Positions 9,168 to 16,712 of a stretch of 23,906 nucleotides of DNA are shown here, in pieces. Location of the stretch: contig CAZGWH010000033.1 in assembly GCA_964529325.1 (NCBI GenBank), forward strand, positions 1 through 23,906, in the 5' to 3' direction. The position numbers were made by a program, and so were the translations under genes. Position 1 is the first letter of the stretch. Every line of letters begins with the position of its first letter. Source of the DNA: GCA-2689995 sp964529325 (GTDB taxonomy: Bacteria > Fidelibacterota > Marinisomatia > SCGC-AAA003-L08 > GCA-2689995). The notes beneath the pieces are model-generated. The model was not told the DNA's origin. It saw only the letters and a program-made list of their open reading frames with translations, and made no database searches.

Positions 9168-9938
9168 ATGGATTTAATAAATTTAATTATTTTAGGTGCA
9201 ATACAGGGGATAGCTGAGTTTTTACCCGTTTCAAGTTCGGGACATTTAGTCTTGGCAAAAAAAATGTTGGGAATAAATTCTCCAGGAACAATTATTGAGG
9301 TCATATTACATTTTGGCTCTTTAACTGCAATTTTAGCTTTTTATATGAATGACATAATAGATTTAATAAAAAGTATTATAAAATTTGATTCTGATGCAAT
9401 AAAATTCTCATTTTTCATAATTATTGGAATTATTCCTGCTGGGATAGCAGGTGTATTTTTTAAAGATTTTTTTACAGCATTTTATAATGATGCTTTTTAT
9501 ACAAGTTTATTTTTAATTATAACTGGAATTTTATTATTATTATCCAAATTTATGGAACATAAGCAGACTACATTTCGTATCAAGTCCGTTTTGATGATTG
9601 GATTAATACAAGCATTTTCAATATTCCCAGGTATATCTCGATCTGGTATGACAATTACTACTGCTCTTTTTTTGGGTATAAATCGTAATGATGCCTTTAA
9701 GTTTTCATTTTTTTTAGCAATTCCGATTATTTTAGGTGCAACCATTTTAGAAATTCCTCATTTATATAACCTCGAAAATTCTGAGTCTATTTCTTTATTT
9801 ATTGGTTTTCTTGTTTCTGCAATAACGGGGTATTTTGCTTTAAAATTACTTTATAAAATTGTAATTAATAATACCTTTTGGATGTTTTCATTCTATTGTT
9901 TTTTTATTGGAATATTAGGTATGCTTTATGCCAGATAA
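9168..9938 (+). CDS. uppP: Undecaprenyl-diphosphate phosphatase UppP (BacA)
   Basis: A 256-residue polytopic membrane protein that dephosphorylates undecaprenyl diphosphate at the membrane, recycling the lipid carrier for peptidoglycan and glycan synthesis. Both catalytic motifs are intact: QGIAEFLPVSSSGHL (13-27), with the Q13/E17 acidic-type motif and the Ser/His run, and FPGISRSGMT (153-162) with the essential R158. Several hydrophobic helices cover the rest (for example 82-97, 112-127, 180-193, 208-228, 235-253). Length matches the family (about 255-275). It follows pgeF by 6 nt, and its last 11 nt overlap the holA start. The glycosyltransferase genes further downstream would probably draw on the same lipid carrier, though they form a separate unit. 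Confidence 0.96.
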   Translation: MDLINLIILGAIQGIAEFLPVSSSGHLVLAKKMLGINSPGTIIEVILHFGSLTAILAFYMNDIIDLIKSIIKFDSDAIKFSFFIIIGIIPAGIAGVFFKDFFTAFYNDAFYTSLFLIITGILLLLSKFMEHKQTTFRIKSVLMIGLIQAFSIFPGISRSGMTITTALFLGINRNDAFKFSFFLAIPIILGATILEIPHLYNLENSESISLFIGFLVSAITGYFALKLLYKIVINNTFWMFSFYCFFIGILGMLYAR

Positions 9939-10923
9939 AAATGGATTATTTTCCATTAAAGAAACTTTTAATGAAATTAAAAATCATTCAGTAAATCCTA
10001 TTTATTTACTTATTGGAAATGATGCATATTTACAATCTTTTTTTATTAACCATTTAACTAAATTATTTAGTAAAGAAAAAATACCAAAATTTGTATATTC
10101 ATTTAATGAAGATGATGGTGATTTGATATTAAATGAAATAACGGGTATTTCATTATTTTCTGAGCCTAAGATTTTTATTATTAGAGGGTTAAAAAAAATT
10201 AAAAAATCTCATTTAAGTGATTTGCTGGCATGGCATAAAAGGCCTAATCCTAATAATTGTGTAGTTTTAATTAAAAATGAATTTGATATTAAAAATTCAA
10301 TTATTAAGGTGCTAAAAAAAGAAATAAAATTAATTGATGTACGAACTCCATTTCAAAATAAAATCAGAGAATGGGTGGAATATATTTTACGAATTAAAGA
10401 TATTAAATTAACACAAACTGAAATTGAAATTCTAATTGAAAATTGTGGTGATTCAATTGCAAACATTGAAAATGAAATTGAAAAATTGATGTTAAGTGGC
10501 AGTGACTCATCTAGTTTAAGTATTAAAAAGTCTCTAATTTCTACCAATTTTCAAGATTATCCTATTTGGAAATTAACTGATTCAATAGGAAAGAAAGATT
10601 TTAAACAATCAATAAAAATTTACAATTCATTATGGATGAATAATGTTTCGTTAAGTCAAATTATATATAATTTAAATAATCTATTTCAAGGGATTTTGTG
10701 GTCAATTATTGGTATTAAAAATAACAATAAATATAGTTTAAATTATTTTATTCAGAAAAATATGAATTTTTACATAAATAGATTTAATTTAAATGAAATA
10801 AAAGCGGTTTTAACAGAATTAAGAAAAATGGATTATAAAATTAAAACATTACCAATATCTGAAAAGGAATTAATGATACCATTTATAGTAAAGATTTGTA
10901 AGGGCATACATGGATTCGTTTGA
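9928..10923 (+). CDS. holA: DNA polymerase III delta subunit (clamp-loader wrench)
   Basis: A 331-residue HolA-family protein, the delta subunit of the clamp loader that opens the beta sliding clamp. The N-terminal region shows the family pattern NPIYLLIGNDAYLQSFFINHL (about 23-43). A degenerate AAA+ fold follows without a P-loop (KIFIIRGLKKIKKSHLSDLL, then CVVLIKNE). The C-terminal collar-like helices include the typical DYPIWKLTDSIG segment and a LIENCGDSIANIENEIEKL segment like that of other delta subunits. Length is typical (about 330-345). The ATG lies inside the end of uppP (11 nt overlap) and the 3' end overlaps the sigma factor gene by 14 nt, so translation is probably coupled in both directions. 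HolA is highly divergent between phyla, hence a confidence slightly below maximal. Confidence 0.9.
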   Translation: MPDKNGLFSIKETFNEIKNHSVNPIYLLIGNDAYLQSFFINHLTKLFSKEKIPKFVYSFNEDDGDLILNEITGISLFSEPKIFIIRGLKKIKKSHLSDLLAWHKRPNPNNCVVLIKNEFDIKNSIIKVLKKEIKLIDVRTPFQNKIREWVEYILRIKDIKLTQTEIEILIENCGDSIANIENEIEKLMLSGSDSSSLSIKKSLISTNFQDYPIWKLTDSIGKKDFKQSIKIYNSLWMNNVSLSQIIYNLNNLFQGILWSIIGIKNNNKYSLNYFIQKNMNFYINRFNLNEIKAVLTELRKMDYKIKTLPISEKELMIPFIVKICKGIHGFV

Positions 10924-11491
10924 ATTTACAGATGAACAATTGATTGCTAAATTTCAAGATGGCAATGTGGGAGCTTATACCGAACTTGTTGAAAGATATA
11001 AAGAACGCCTTTTTAATTTTATCTATCGGTTTTTATATGATGTTGATAAAGCTGAAGATATTTTACAAGATACCTTTATAAAATTATATACACATAAACA
11101 TTCATATCGTGAAATTGCTAAATTTTCAACATGGCTATATACAATTGCAGGAAATTTAGCTAAAACAGAATTAAGAAAATTAAAAAGAAGAAAAACATAT
11201 TCAGTTAGTGATTTATCTCGATATGACCAAGAGTTTATTATCAAAAGTCCTGATGGTTCTGCTGAAATTGATGCCGAAGCAATAACTATTGAGAAAAAAA
11301 TTCAATATGCTTTAAATCAACTTCCAAAAGATTTTAAAACAATAATTATTTTAAGGGATATACAGGAACTTTCTTATGAGGACATAAGTAAAATTGTCGA
11401 TGTTCCGATAGGTACTGTTAAATCTAGAATTAATCGAGGGCGTTTAAAGCTTCAAAAACTATTAACAAATAAAGGAGAAAGAATAATCTGA
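10910..11491 (+). CDS. ECF (group 4) RNA polymerase sigma-70 factor, RpoE-like
   Basis: A 193-residue ECF sigma factor with only regions 2 and 4. Region 2 spans about 21-92, including AEDILQDTFIKLY (48-60), which binds the RNA polymerase clamp, and the -10 recognition segment FSTWLYTIAGNLA (72-84). Region 4 spans about 130-185, with LPKDFKTIIILRDIQELSYEDI and the helix-turn-helix IVDVPIGTVKSRINRGR (162-178). There is no C-terminal extension. The next gene, directly abutting (TGA followed at once by ATG), is a zinc-finger membrane anti-sigma factor, which is almost surely its partner. The start overlaps holA by 14 nt, so basal expression may come from the upstream transcript; autoregulation is common in the family but no sigma-specific promoter could be recognised. 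The inducing signal is unknown. Confidence 0.95.
   Translation: MDSFEFTDEQLIAKFQDGNVGAYTELVERYKERLFNFIYRFLYDVDKAEDILQDTFIKLYTHKHSYREIAKFSTWLYTIAGNLAKTELRKLKRRKTYSVSDLSRYDQEFIIKSPDGSAEIDAEAITIEKKIQYALNQLPKDFKTIIILRDIQELSYEDISKIVDVPIGTVKSRINRGRLKLQKLLTNKGERII
11471..11477 (+). promoter_or_regulatory. Shine-Dalgarno-like AAAGGAG before the anti-sigma gene
   Basis: AAAGGAG at the 3' end of the sigma factor gene, 14 nt before the ATG at 11492. It is the best Shine-Dalgarno match in a window where most starts have none, although the spacing is longer than usual. It may help to set the sigma to anti-sigma ratio. Confidence 0.4.
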
Positions 11492-12046
11492 ATGAACTGT
11501 TATGAATTTGAACTTAATTTATCTGATTTTATTGAAGGTGAATTAAAACAAAAAGATAATTTTAATTTTAAAACCCACAAAAATATTTGTAATTCATGTA
11601 GTAAAAAATTAGAATCAATGCTTACATTAATTTCAAATATGGGGCGGATGCGAACAGTTTCTGTACCATCCAACTTTACAAAGGAATTACATTATAAAAT
11701 TTCTAATCTTGATAAGTATAATATTAAAAATTCATGGAGATTTTTAGATATTTTTAATTTTGGATTAAAACCTAATCATTCAATTGTCATTGGACTTTCA
11801 ATTATTATGATAATAACAAGCGTAGTTTATTATTCTAAAATTGATCAAATTCCAAATGTGAAAATAGCTGATTTTAAAACCCCTGAATCTGTGAGTTTAA
11901 ATAATAATAACCATTTCGCAAATGATTTACAGAGTTTAAAGGATCCAATATTAAAAGATTCTCTTAATAAAGTAAATAGTTATAAAAATAATAATTTAAT
12001 TCAAAAGGATACACCTCCAATTCAAGTTGTAAATAGTCGTAAATAA
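11492..12046 (+). CDS. Membrane-anchored zinc-finger anti-sigma factor
   Basis: A 184-residue protein with the ZAS/zf-HC2 layout of anti-sigma factors. The N-terminus carries C3 and an H-x3-C-x2-C motif (H29, C33, C36; THKNICNSC), expected to bind zinc and hold the cognate sigma factor at the membrane. One transmembrane segment lies at about 95-114 (HSIVIGLSIIMIITSVVYY). The roughly 70-residue tail after it would be outside the cytoplasm; it is polar, rich in Asn, Ser and Lys, and has no recognisable domain. The gene starts directly after the sigma stop codon, which supports partnership by context. Release is presumably by regulated proteolysis or a change at the zinc site, but neither is visible in the sequence. 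Confidence 0.88.
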   Translation: MNCYEFELNLSDFIEGELKQKDNFNFKTHKNICNSCSKKLESMLTLISNMGRMRTVSVPSNFTKELHYKISNLDKYNIKNSWRFLDIFNFGLKPNHSIVIGLSIIMIITSVVYYSKIDQIPNVKIADFKTPESVSLNNNNHFANDLQSLKDPILKDSLNKVNSYKNNNLIQKDTPPIQVVNSRK

Positions 12047-12050
12047 AAAA

Positions 12051-12077
12051 TTGTTCTTTTGGTCAGAATAGTATAAT
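12051..12077 (+). promoter_or_regulatory. Candidate promoter for the diguanylate cyclase gene
   Basis: The 82-nt gap after the anti-sigma gene holds TATAAT (12072-12077) with TTGTTC (12051-12056) 15 nt upstream. The spacer is short for a sigma-70 promoter, and TATAAT is common by chance in such AT-rich DNA. The start point would lie about 45 nt before the GTG start. Confidence 0.3.
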
Positions 12078-12120
12078 TTAAATAAATTATTAACAAATGA
12101 ATTCACTGACATTTAAAGAA

Positions 12121-12125
12121 AAGGA
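12121..12125 (+). promoter_or_regulatory. AAGGA ribosome-binding site selecting a GTG start
   Basis: AAGGA ends 3 nt before the GTG at 12129. It supports this start, which is needed to include the complete first membrane helix of the diguanylate cyclase; the next in-frame Met is within or after the second helix. Confidence 0.5.
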
Positions 12126-12128
12126 TTT

Positions 12129-12815
12129 GTGAAAAACATATTTAAATATATTTCACCCCTAATTTTCTTAATTATTTTTTTAATCTTTTTATTAGAAATT
12201 AATTATTTAACTCATGAAAATCAAATCATCAATGCAAATTTTATTGGTTTGATTTTTAGTATAATTGGTTTGTTTTATTCTGCTATTGTATGGAATAAGT
12301 TTATGAATAATTATAATAATGTTATTAAAAATTCTATGTTGGATGGAATGACCGGTCTTTTTACCCATAAATTTTTTATGGATCGTCTTGATTCTGAATT
12401 AGGACGTGCAAAACGACATAAGGAAAAATTAACCTTACTTTTTCTAGATTTAGATAAATTTAAAAGAATTAATGATACTTATGGGCATTTATTTGGGGAT
12501 TTAGTAATAAAAGAGACAGCTAAATTAATTAAAAATAATGTTAGAACTCATGATACTGTTGCTCGTTATGGTGGTGAAGAGTTTGCTGTTGTTTTAGTTA
12601 ATACTTCAAAGGATGAATGTTTAAAAACAGTTGAACGTATTAGGTCAAATATTGAAGATTATAATTTTTCAAATGATGAAATAAATGAAAATATGACAAT
12701 CAGTATTGGTTTAGCAGAATTTCCAAATGATTCTCAAGAAACTAGGGGCTTGATTAGATTTGCAGATGAAATGATGTATGAGGTGAAAAAATTAGGTGGA
12801 AATATGGCAAAATAG
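12129..12815 (+). CDS. Membrane-bound diguanylate cyclase (GGDEF domain)
   Basis: A 228-residue protein with two N-terminal hydrophobic segments (about 8-23 and 37-55) that leave almost no loop between them, then one complete GGDEF domain (about 68-226). It makes cyclic di-GMP from two GTP. The active-site signature is GGEEF (148-152). The metal-binding FLDLDKFKRIND (105-116, D107) and the DGMTGLFTH start motif are present. The product-inhibition I-site RxxD (R139-D142) stands exactly five residues before GGEEF, so both catalysis and feedback inhibition look intact. No separate sensor domain is visible, so signal input may come through the membrane segment or dimerisation. The start is GTG with AAGGA upstream. 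No c-di-GMP phosphodiesterase or effector is encoded nearby. Confidence 0.93.
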   Translation: MKNIFKYISPLIFLIIFLIFLLEINYLTHENQIINANFIGLIFSIIGLFYSAIVWNKFMNNYNNVIKNSMLDGMTGLFTHKFFMDRLDSELGRAKRHKEKLTLLFLDLDKFKRINDTYGHLFGDLVIKETAKLIKNNVRTHDTVARYGGEEFAVVLVNTSKDECLKTVERIRSNIEDYNFSNDEINENMTISIGLAEFPNDSQETRGLIRFADEMMYEVKKLGGNMAK

Positions 12816-12862
12816 TTTTAATTTATAGCTATAATATTTTTATATAAATTGGAAATTAAAAC

Positions 12863-13051
12863 ATGGCGAAAAAACAATCATTTGGGGATAAAGTTGGGAA
12901 ACAGAACCAAAATGCAAAAACAAATATAAAATTTGTTAAATCAAGTTTAACATCAAAGGGTAATATTAGATTTTCTGATGAAATTATTGGAATTCCTGAA
13001 GGCGAAAATGTCGAAAATTACTTAAAGAATTTAATTGCTGATAGTAAATAA
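12863..13051 (+). CDS. Small basic conserved-looking protein of unknown function
   Basis: A 62-residue lysine-rich protein that I cannot assign to a family. It starts MAKKQSFGDKVGKQNQ and continues with a probable small beta-rich stretch (TNIKFVKSS, then GNIRFSDEIIGIPEGENV) and a short C-terminal helix. There is no signal peptide, membrane segment or cysteine. A real gene is supported by the clear ATG, the near absence of other reading frames here, the protein-like hydrophobic/charged pattern and the strong terminator 22 nt after its stop. A TATAAT (12830-12835) about 28 nt before the ATG could be its -10 box, but no -35 box is seen. The short Lys/Asn-rich N-terminus would fit a nucleic-acid or ribosome-associated protein; that is speculation. 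Confidence 0.65.
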   Translation: MAKKQSFGDKVGKQNQNAKTNIKFVKSSLTSKGNIRFSDEIIGIPEGENVENYLKNLIADSK

Positions 13052-13072
13052 TTAGTTTATTAAATTAGTTTT

Positions 13073-13102
13073 AAAAAGGAGGCATTTGCCTCCTTTTTTT
13101 TT
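13073..13102 (+). terminator. Intrinsic (rho-independent) terminator
   Basis: A perfect 11-bp stem (AAAAAGGAGGC at 13073-13083 pairing with GCCTCCTTTTT at 13088-13098) with a 4-nt ATTT loop runs into a tract of nine T (13094-13102). It ends the transcript of the small 62-residue gene, and probably of the diguanylate cyclase too, 10 nt before the next ATG. It is the only convincing terminator in the window. Its A-tract/T-tract symmetry might allow function in both directions, but no gene approaches from the other side. Confidence 0.93.
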
Positions 13103-13112
13103 ATTTTAAATA

Positions 13113-14663
13113 ATGAGTAAAATTATTAAGTTAAAATATATTTTAATTAAATTATTCTTCTTTTCATTGATGATTGCACAGTCAGGAGATGCAATGGAAT
13201 ATTATATTAATGGTGAAGTTTCAAAGTTAGAATTTGATTATGAAAATGCAATTAATAATTTTATTAAAGCATCTGAATTAGATTCTAATTCAATTATTAT
13301 TTTTAATAAATTGGCTGAATGTTATAAAGAGATAGGTGATTTTAAAGAAGCGAAAAAATACTTTCATAAATCTTTATTAAATTCTAATTACTCAGCAGAT
13401 TTAGGAGTTGAAGTTTTAAATTTTCATGATGAATTGCAGGATACATTAGCTTCTTCAAAATTATTATTAGATTTAATAAATCATAATCCCCAAAATATAG
13501 AATTATTATATCGTAAAATTAGAAGTCTATTTAATAAGAAAAATTATGTTGAAATTCTTCATGTTTACAAAGAGATCTATCTATTAAATCCTGAAAATAG
13601 TAATATTTTACCTAAATTAGTTGATATAGCTTTAACATTGAATTTAGAAATTCACCTTGAAAAAGATTTGATTGAAATCGCTACAAAACTTCCTGAAAAT
13701 ACTGAACCCCTTTTAGCATTGGCTGGTTTAAAAATTGCATCTAAAGAATTTATTGATAGTATAAACTATTTAGATATAGCATACCACATATCTAATGATA
13801 AATACATTTTATTAAAAATAATTGATATATCCTTATTGGTAAACTATTCTGACAATATTGAGAAATATTTAAATTTATATGAAGAGACATTTGATTTATC
13901 CCCTACATTTATAAAGTATAAAATTGAAAATGAGATAAGTAAACAACAATATTATAGTGCTTTAAAATTAATAGTTGAATTAATTAATAATGATGATTTA
14001 GACACTAAGTTATATGATAAATATATTTTAATTTCAAATGAATTAAACGAATTAGATATTGCATTTAGTAAAATAGGAGATCAATTTAAAAAATTTCCCA
14101 ATAATATTTTATTTCCAAAATTATTAGGAGAAATAAATGAATTACAAAACTATAATTATGATGCATTGAATTGGTATATTATCTCGCTAAACATAGATAA
14201 TGAAAATAATTATTTAAGACATCGTGTTGCAAATTTAAGCGAATCTTTAAAACAATATCAATTATCTGATAGTCTTTTCAATGTTATTATCTCAAAAAAT
14301 CAAAATGATGCGAGTGGATTAAATAATTATGCTTATAGTTTATGTGAAAGAAATAACCCTGATCTAGAATATGCATTATTTTTATCAAAAAAGTCAATTA
14401 AAATTGAACCTGAAAATGCAGCATTTTTAGATACAATCGGTTGGATTTATTTTAAATTAGAAAAACCTAAAGATGCACTTCCATATATTGTAAAAAGTTC
14501 TGAAATAGATAATGATAGTGTTTTAATATTAAACCATTTAGCAGAAATTTATTTATCATTAAATCAAAAAAAAGATGCACTGATTATTTTAAATAAAATT
14601 TTAGATTTAGAGCCAGGGGATAAAAATATTTTAAATAAAATTGAAGAGATAAGTAATGAATAA
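13113..14663 (+). CDS. Exported tetratricopeptide-repeat (TPR) protein
   Basis: A 516-residue protein with an N-terminal signal peptide (basic MSKIIKLKY, hydrophobic core about 9-21, possible cleavage near A22/Q23) and TPR motifs over most of the rest. N-terminal repeats (about 27-95) include FDYENAINNFIKASELDSNS and FKEAKKYFHKSLLNSN. A degenerate middle follows, then a strong C-terminal block (about 390-515) with NNYAYSLCERN, a DTIGWIYFKLEKPKDAL repeat and LNHLAEIYLSLNQKKDAL. It is probably a periplasmic or outer-membrane-associated scaffold for protein contacts; no enzyme domain is seen. It starts 10 nt after a strong terminator, so its promoter must overlap that terminator or expression depends on read-through. 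Its end overlaps the first glycosyltransferase gene by 8 nt, which suggests a role with envelope glycan assembly. Confidence 0.87.
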   Translation: MSKIIKLKYILIKLFFFSLMIAQSGDAMEYYINGEVSKLEFDYENAINNFIKASELDSNSIIIFNKLAECYKEIGDFKEAKKYFHKSLLNSNYSADLGVEVLNFHDELQDTLASSKLLLDLINHNPQNIELLYRKIRSLFNKKNYVEILHVYKEIYLLNPENSNILPKLVDIALTLNLEIHLEKDLIEIATKLPENTEPLLALAGLKIASKEFIDSINYLDIAYHISNDKYILLKIIDISLLVNYSDNIEKYLNLYEETFDLSPTFIKYKIENEISKQQYYSALKLIVELINNDDLDTKLYDKYILISNELNELDIAFSKIGDQFKKFPNNILFPKLLGEINELQNYNYDALNWYIISLNIDNENNYLRHRVANLSESLKQYQLSDSLFNVIISKNQNDASGLNNYAYSLCERNNPDLEYALFLSKKSIKIEPENAAFLDTIGWIYFKLEKPKDALPYIVKSSEIDNDSVLILNHLAEIYLSLNQKKDALIILNKILDLEPGDKNILNKIEEISNE

Positions 14664-15591
14664 ATTTATTAGTATTATTATTCCAGTTTATAATGAAGTA
14701 GAATCAATTAAAGATTTATATACTGAGATAATTAACGTAATTCATATTTATAATAAATATGAATTAATATTCATTGATGATGGTAGTTCAGATAATTCGG
14801 TTGGGGAAATTCGTAAAATTGCTTTGGATGATAATCAAGTCAAATTAGTTCGGTTTTATAAAAATTTTGGTAAAGCAGATGCACTTTCTGAAGGGTTTAT
14901 GATTAGTAAAGGTGATTATATCATAACGATGGATGCAGATTTACAAGATGATCCGACAGAAATACCAAATTTAATAAATAAACTCGATGATGGTTGGGAT
15001 ATGGTTTCAGGTTGGAAAAAAAATAGAAAAGATCCATTAGAAAAAAAAATTCCATCAAAATTATTTAATAAAGTAACCTGTTTATTAACAGGTGTAAATA
15101 TACATGATTTTAATTGTGGCTTAAAGGGGTATCGTAAAGAGGTTATAAAATCGATTGAATTATATGGGGGATTACATCGATATATTCCTGCATTAGCTAA
15201 ACAAATGGGCTATACAGTTTCTGAAATTATTGTAAACCATCGTGAGCGAAAATATGGTGAAACAAAATATGGTGGTGCAAGATATTTTCATGGTTTTTTT
15301 GATTTACTTACCGTTTTATTTTTAGGTAGTTATCTTAGGCGACCATTACATTTTTTTGGAAAATTGGGTTTATTAATGTTTCTTGGTGGAATTGGAATTT
15401 CTACATATTTAACGATAGGCTGGTTTAATGGAATTTGGATCGGTGATAGACCGATATTTTTTCTTGGGATATTATTAATTATTTTATCTGTTCAATTTTT
15501 CTCAATTGGTTTTTTAGGTGATATTGTTGTTAAACTTGTTGGTCAAAATAAAAATAGAGTATTAGAGATATTTTCTAGAGAAGAAGATTGA
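14656..15591 (+). CDS. Family 2 glycosyltransferase, polyprenyl-phosphate (GtrB/DPM1-like) type
   Basis: A 311-residue glycosyltransferase of GT-A fold with two C-terminal membrane helices. The order is: ISIIIPVYNEVESI (5-18), FIDDGSSDNS (39-48), FGKADALSEGF (71-81), catalytic MDADLQDDP (92-100) with D93-A-D95 for metal/nucleotide binding, FNCGLKGYRKEV (152-163), RERKYGETKYG (196-206), then membrane helices at about 233-255 and 266-290. This is the layout of dolichol/undecaprenyl-phosphate sugar transferases such as GtrB, ArnC and YkoT, which load a sugar onto a lipid phosphate at the inner face of the membrane. The sugar cannot be predicted. It overlaps the TPR gene by 8 nt and the next glycosyltransferase by 4 nt, so the group is probably translated in a coupled way. 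Confidence 0.92.
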   Translation: MNKFISIIIPVYNEVESIKDLYTEIINVIHIYNKYELIFIDDGSSDNSVGEIRKIALDDNQVKLVRFYKNFGKADALSEGFMISKGDYIITMDADLQDDPTEIPNLINKLDDGWDMVSGWKKNRKDPLEKKIPSKLFNKVTCLLTGVNIHDFNCGLKGYRKEVIKSIELYGGLHRYIPALAKQMGYTVSEIIVNHRERKYGETKYGGARYFHGFFDLLTVLFLGSYLRRPLHFFGKLGLLMFLGGIGISTYLTIGWFNGIWIGDRPIFFLGILLIILSVQFFSIGFLGDIVVKLVGQNKNRVLEIFSREED

Positions 15592-16712
15592 AAATTGCAT
15601 TAATTAGTGTTGCACCTCCATTTAGGGGTGGAATTTCTGCTCATACTTCTCAACTTATTCAAACACTAGCTTTAAAACATGAAATAATTTGTTATAATTT
15701 TAAACGACAATATCCTTCTTTTCTCTTTCCTGGAAAAACACAATATTTAAACCCAAAAGAATATATAAAACAGTCTATAGAATGTATAGATTCAATTAAT
15801 CCATTTACATGGTTTAAAGTTGCAAGAACAATTAAAAAAAGTGAATTTAAAGTTGTTATTTTTAGATTTTGGAATCCATTTTTTGCACCAATGTTAGTTA
15901 CTATTGCTAGACGTATAAAAAGGAAGAATAATATAAAATTGATAGGGTTATATGATAATCTCTTACCTCATGAAGCACAATTTTATGATCGTAAATTTAC
16001 AACTTCTTTTATATTAGAAATGGATGGTCACATTGTTCAATCATCAAAAGTTAAATTAGAATTATTAAAGTTAGATAATAATGCAAAGGTTTGTACACTT
16101 TTTCATCCACTTTATACAAAATATGGGAAAAGTAAAATAAAGGTTGATTCTCGTGAAAAATTAGGAATTAAAGCAAAGTTTGCAATTCTATATTTTGGTC
16201 TTGTTCGGAATTATAAGGGACTTGATATTTTAATAGAAGCAACTTCAATTCTTAATGGACTGAGGAGTGATTTTGAAGTTTTAGCTGTTGGAGAGTCCTA
16301 TGAAGACTCAGAACCTTTATTAACGTCAATTAGTAATTTTAAAATTGAGAAAATATTTAGATGGGTGAATAAATTTATTGCTGATGATGAAATTAGTGAT
16401 TATTTTTCTGCTTGTGATATTGTTGTATTACCATATCGGTCTGCATCTCAAAGTGGAATTGTTCAAATTGCATATCATTTTAATAAGCCCGTAATTGTCA
16501 CAAATGTAGGTGGATTGCCTGAAATAGTAGATAAAGGAAAAAGTGGGGATATTGTGGAGCCAGAAAATCCTAATAAACTAGCCGATATTATTTCATTGTA
16601 TTTAGATGAAAAAAAATTAGATAATATGTCAAATTATATTAATTCATTTAAAAATAAATTTTCATGGAATTCTTTTACAGAAAAAATGATAGACTTTATT
16701 AATTTGATATGA
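15588..16712 (+). CDS. Family 4 glycosyltransferase (GT-B fold)
   Basis: A 374-residue retaining glycosyltransferase of the GT4 type. The N-terminal domain starts KIALISVAPPFRGGISAHT (2-20), the usual Gly-rich acceptor-side loop. The C-terminal donor domain has ILYFGLVRNYKGLDILIEA (200-218), SACDIVVLPYRSASQSGIVQ (about 274-293) and KPVIVTNVGGLPEIV (300-314). In the EX7E region Q293 stands where the second Glu is common, a variant I associate with this 'SQSGIVQIAY' subgroup, so this need not mean loss of activity. The start is TTG at 15588, sharing bases with the preceding TGA stop (TTGA). It is chosen because the conserved first strand begins at residue 2 and no ATG is close. It is probably cytoplasmic or membrane-peripheral, adding a sugar to a lipid-linked or polysaccharide acceptor. 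Confidence 0.9.
   Translation: MKIALISVAPPFRGGISAHTSQLIQTLALKHEIICYNFKRQYPSFLFPGKTQYLNPKEYIKQSIECIDSINPFTWFKVARTIKKSEFKVVIFRFWNPFFAPMLVTIARRIKRKNNIKLIGLYDNLLPHEAQFYDRKFTTSFILEMDGHIVQSSKVKLELLKLDNNAKVCTLFHPLYTKYGKSKIKVDSREKLGIKAKFAILYFGLVRNYKGLDILIEATSILNGLRSDFEVLAVGESYEDSEPLLTSISNFKIEKIFRWVNKFIADDEISDYFSACDIVVLPYRSASQSGIVQIAYHFNKPVIVTNVGGLPEIVDKGKSGDIVEPENPNKLADIISLYLDEKKLDNMSNYINSFKNKFSWNSFTEKMIDFINLI

Noticed and set aside
12054..12064. Shared TTTTGGTC shortly after two gene ends (12057-12064 and 17527-17534) as a possible signal
   Set aside because: Only two copies with different flanks; an 8-mer match of this kind may be chance.
16434..16500. Inactive GT4 enzyme because the EX7E motif is altered
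   Set aside because: The SQSGIVQIAY variant with Q293 is familiar from a subgroup of GT4 enzymes and the rest of the donor domain is intact, so inactivity cannot be claimed.
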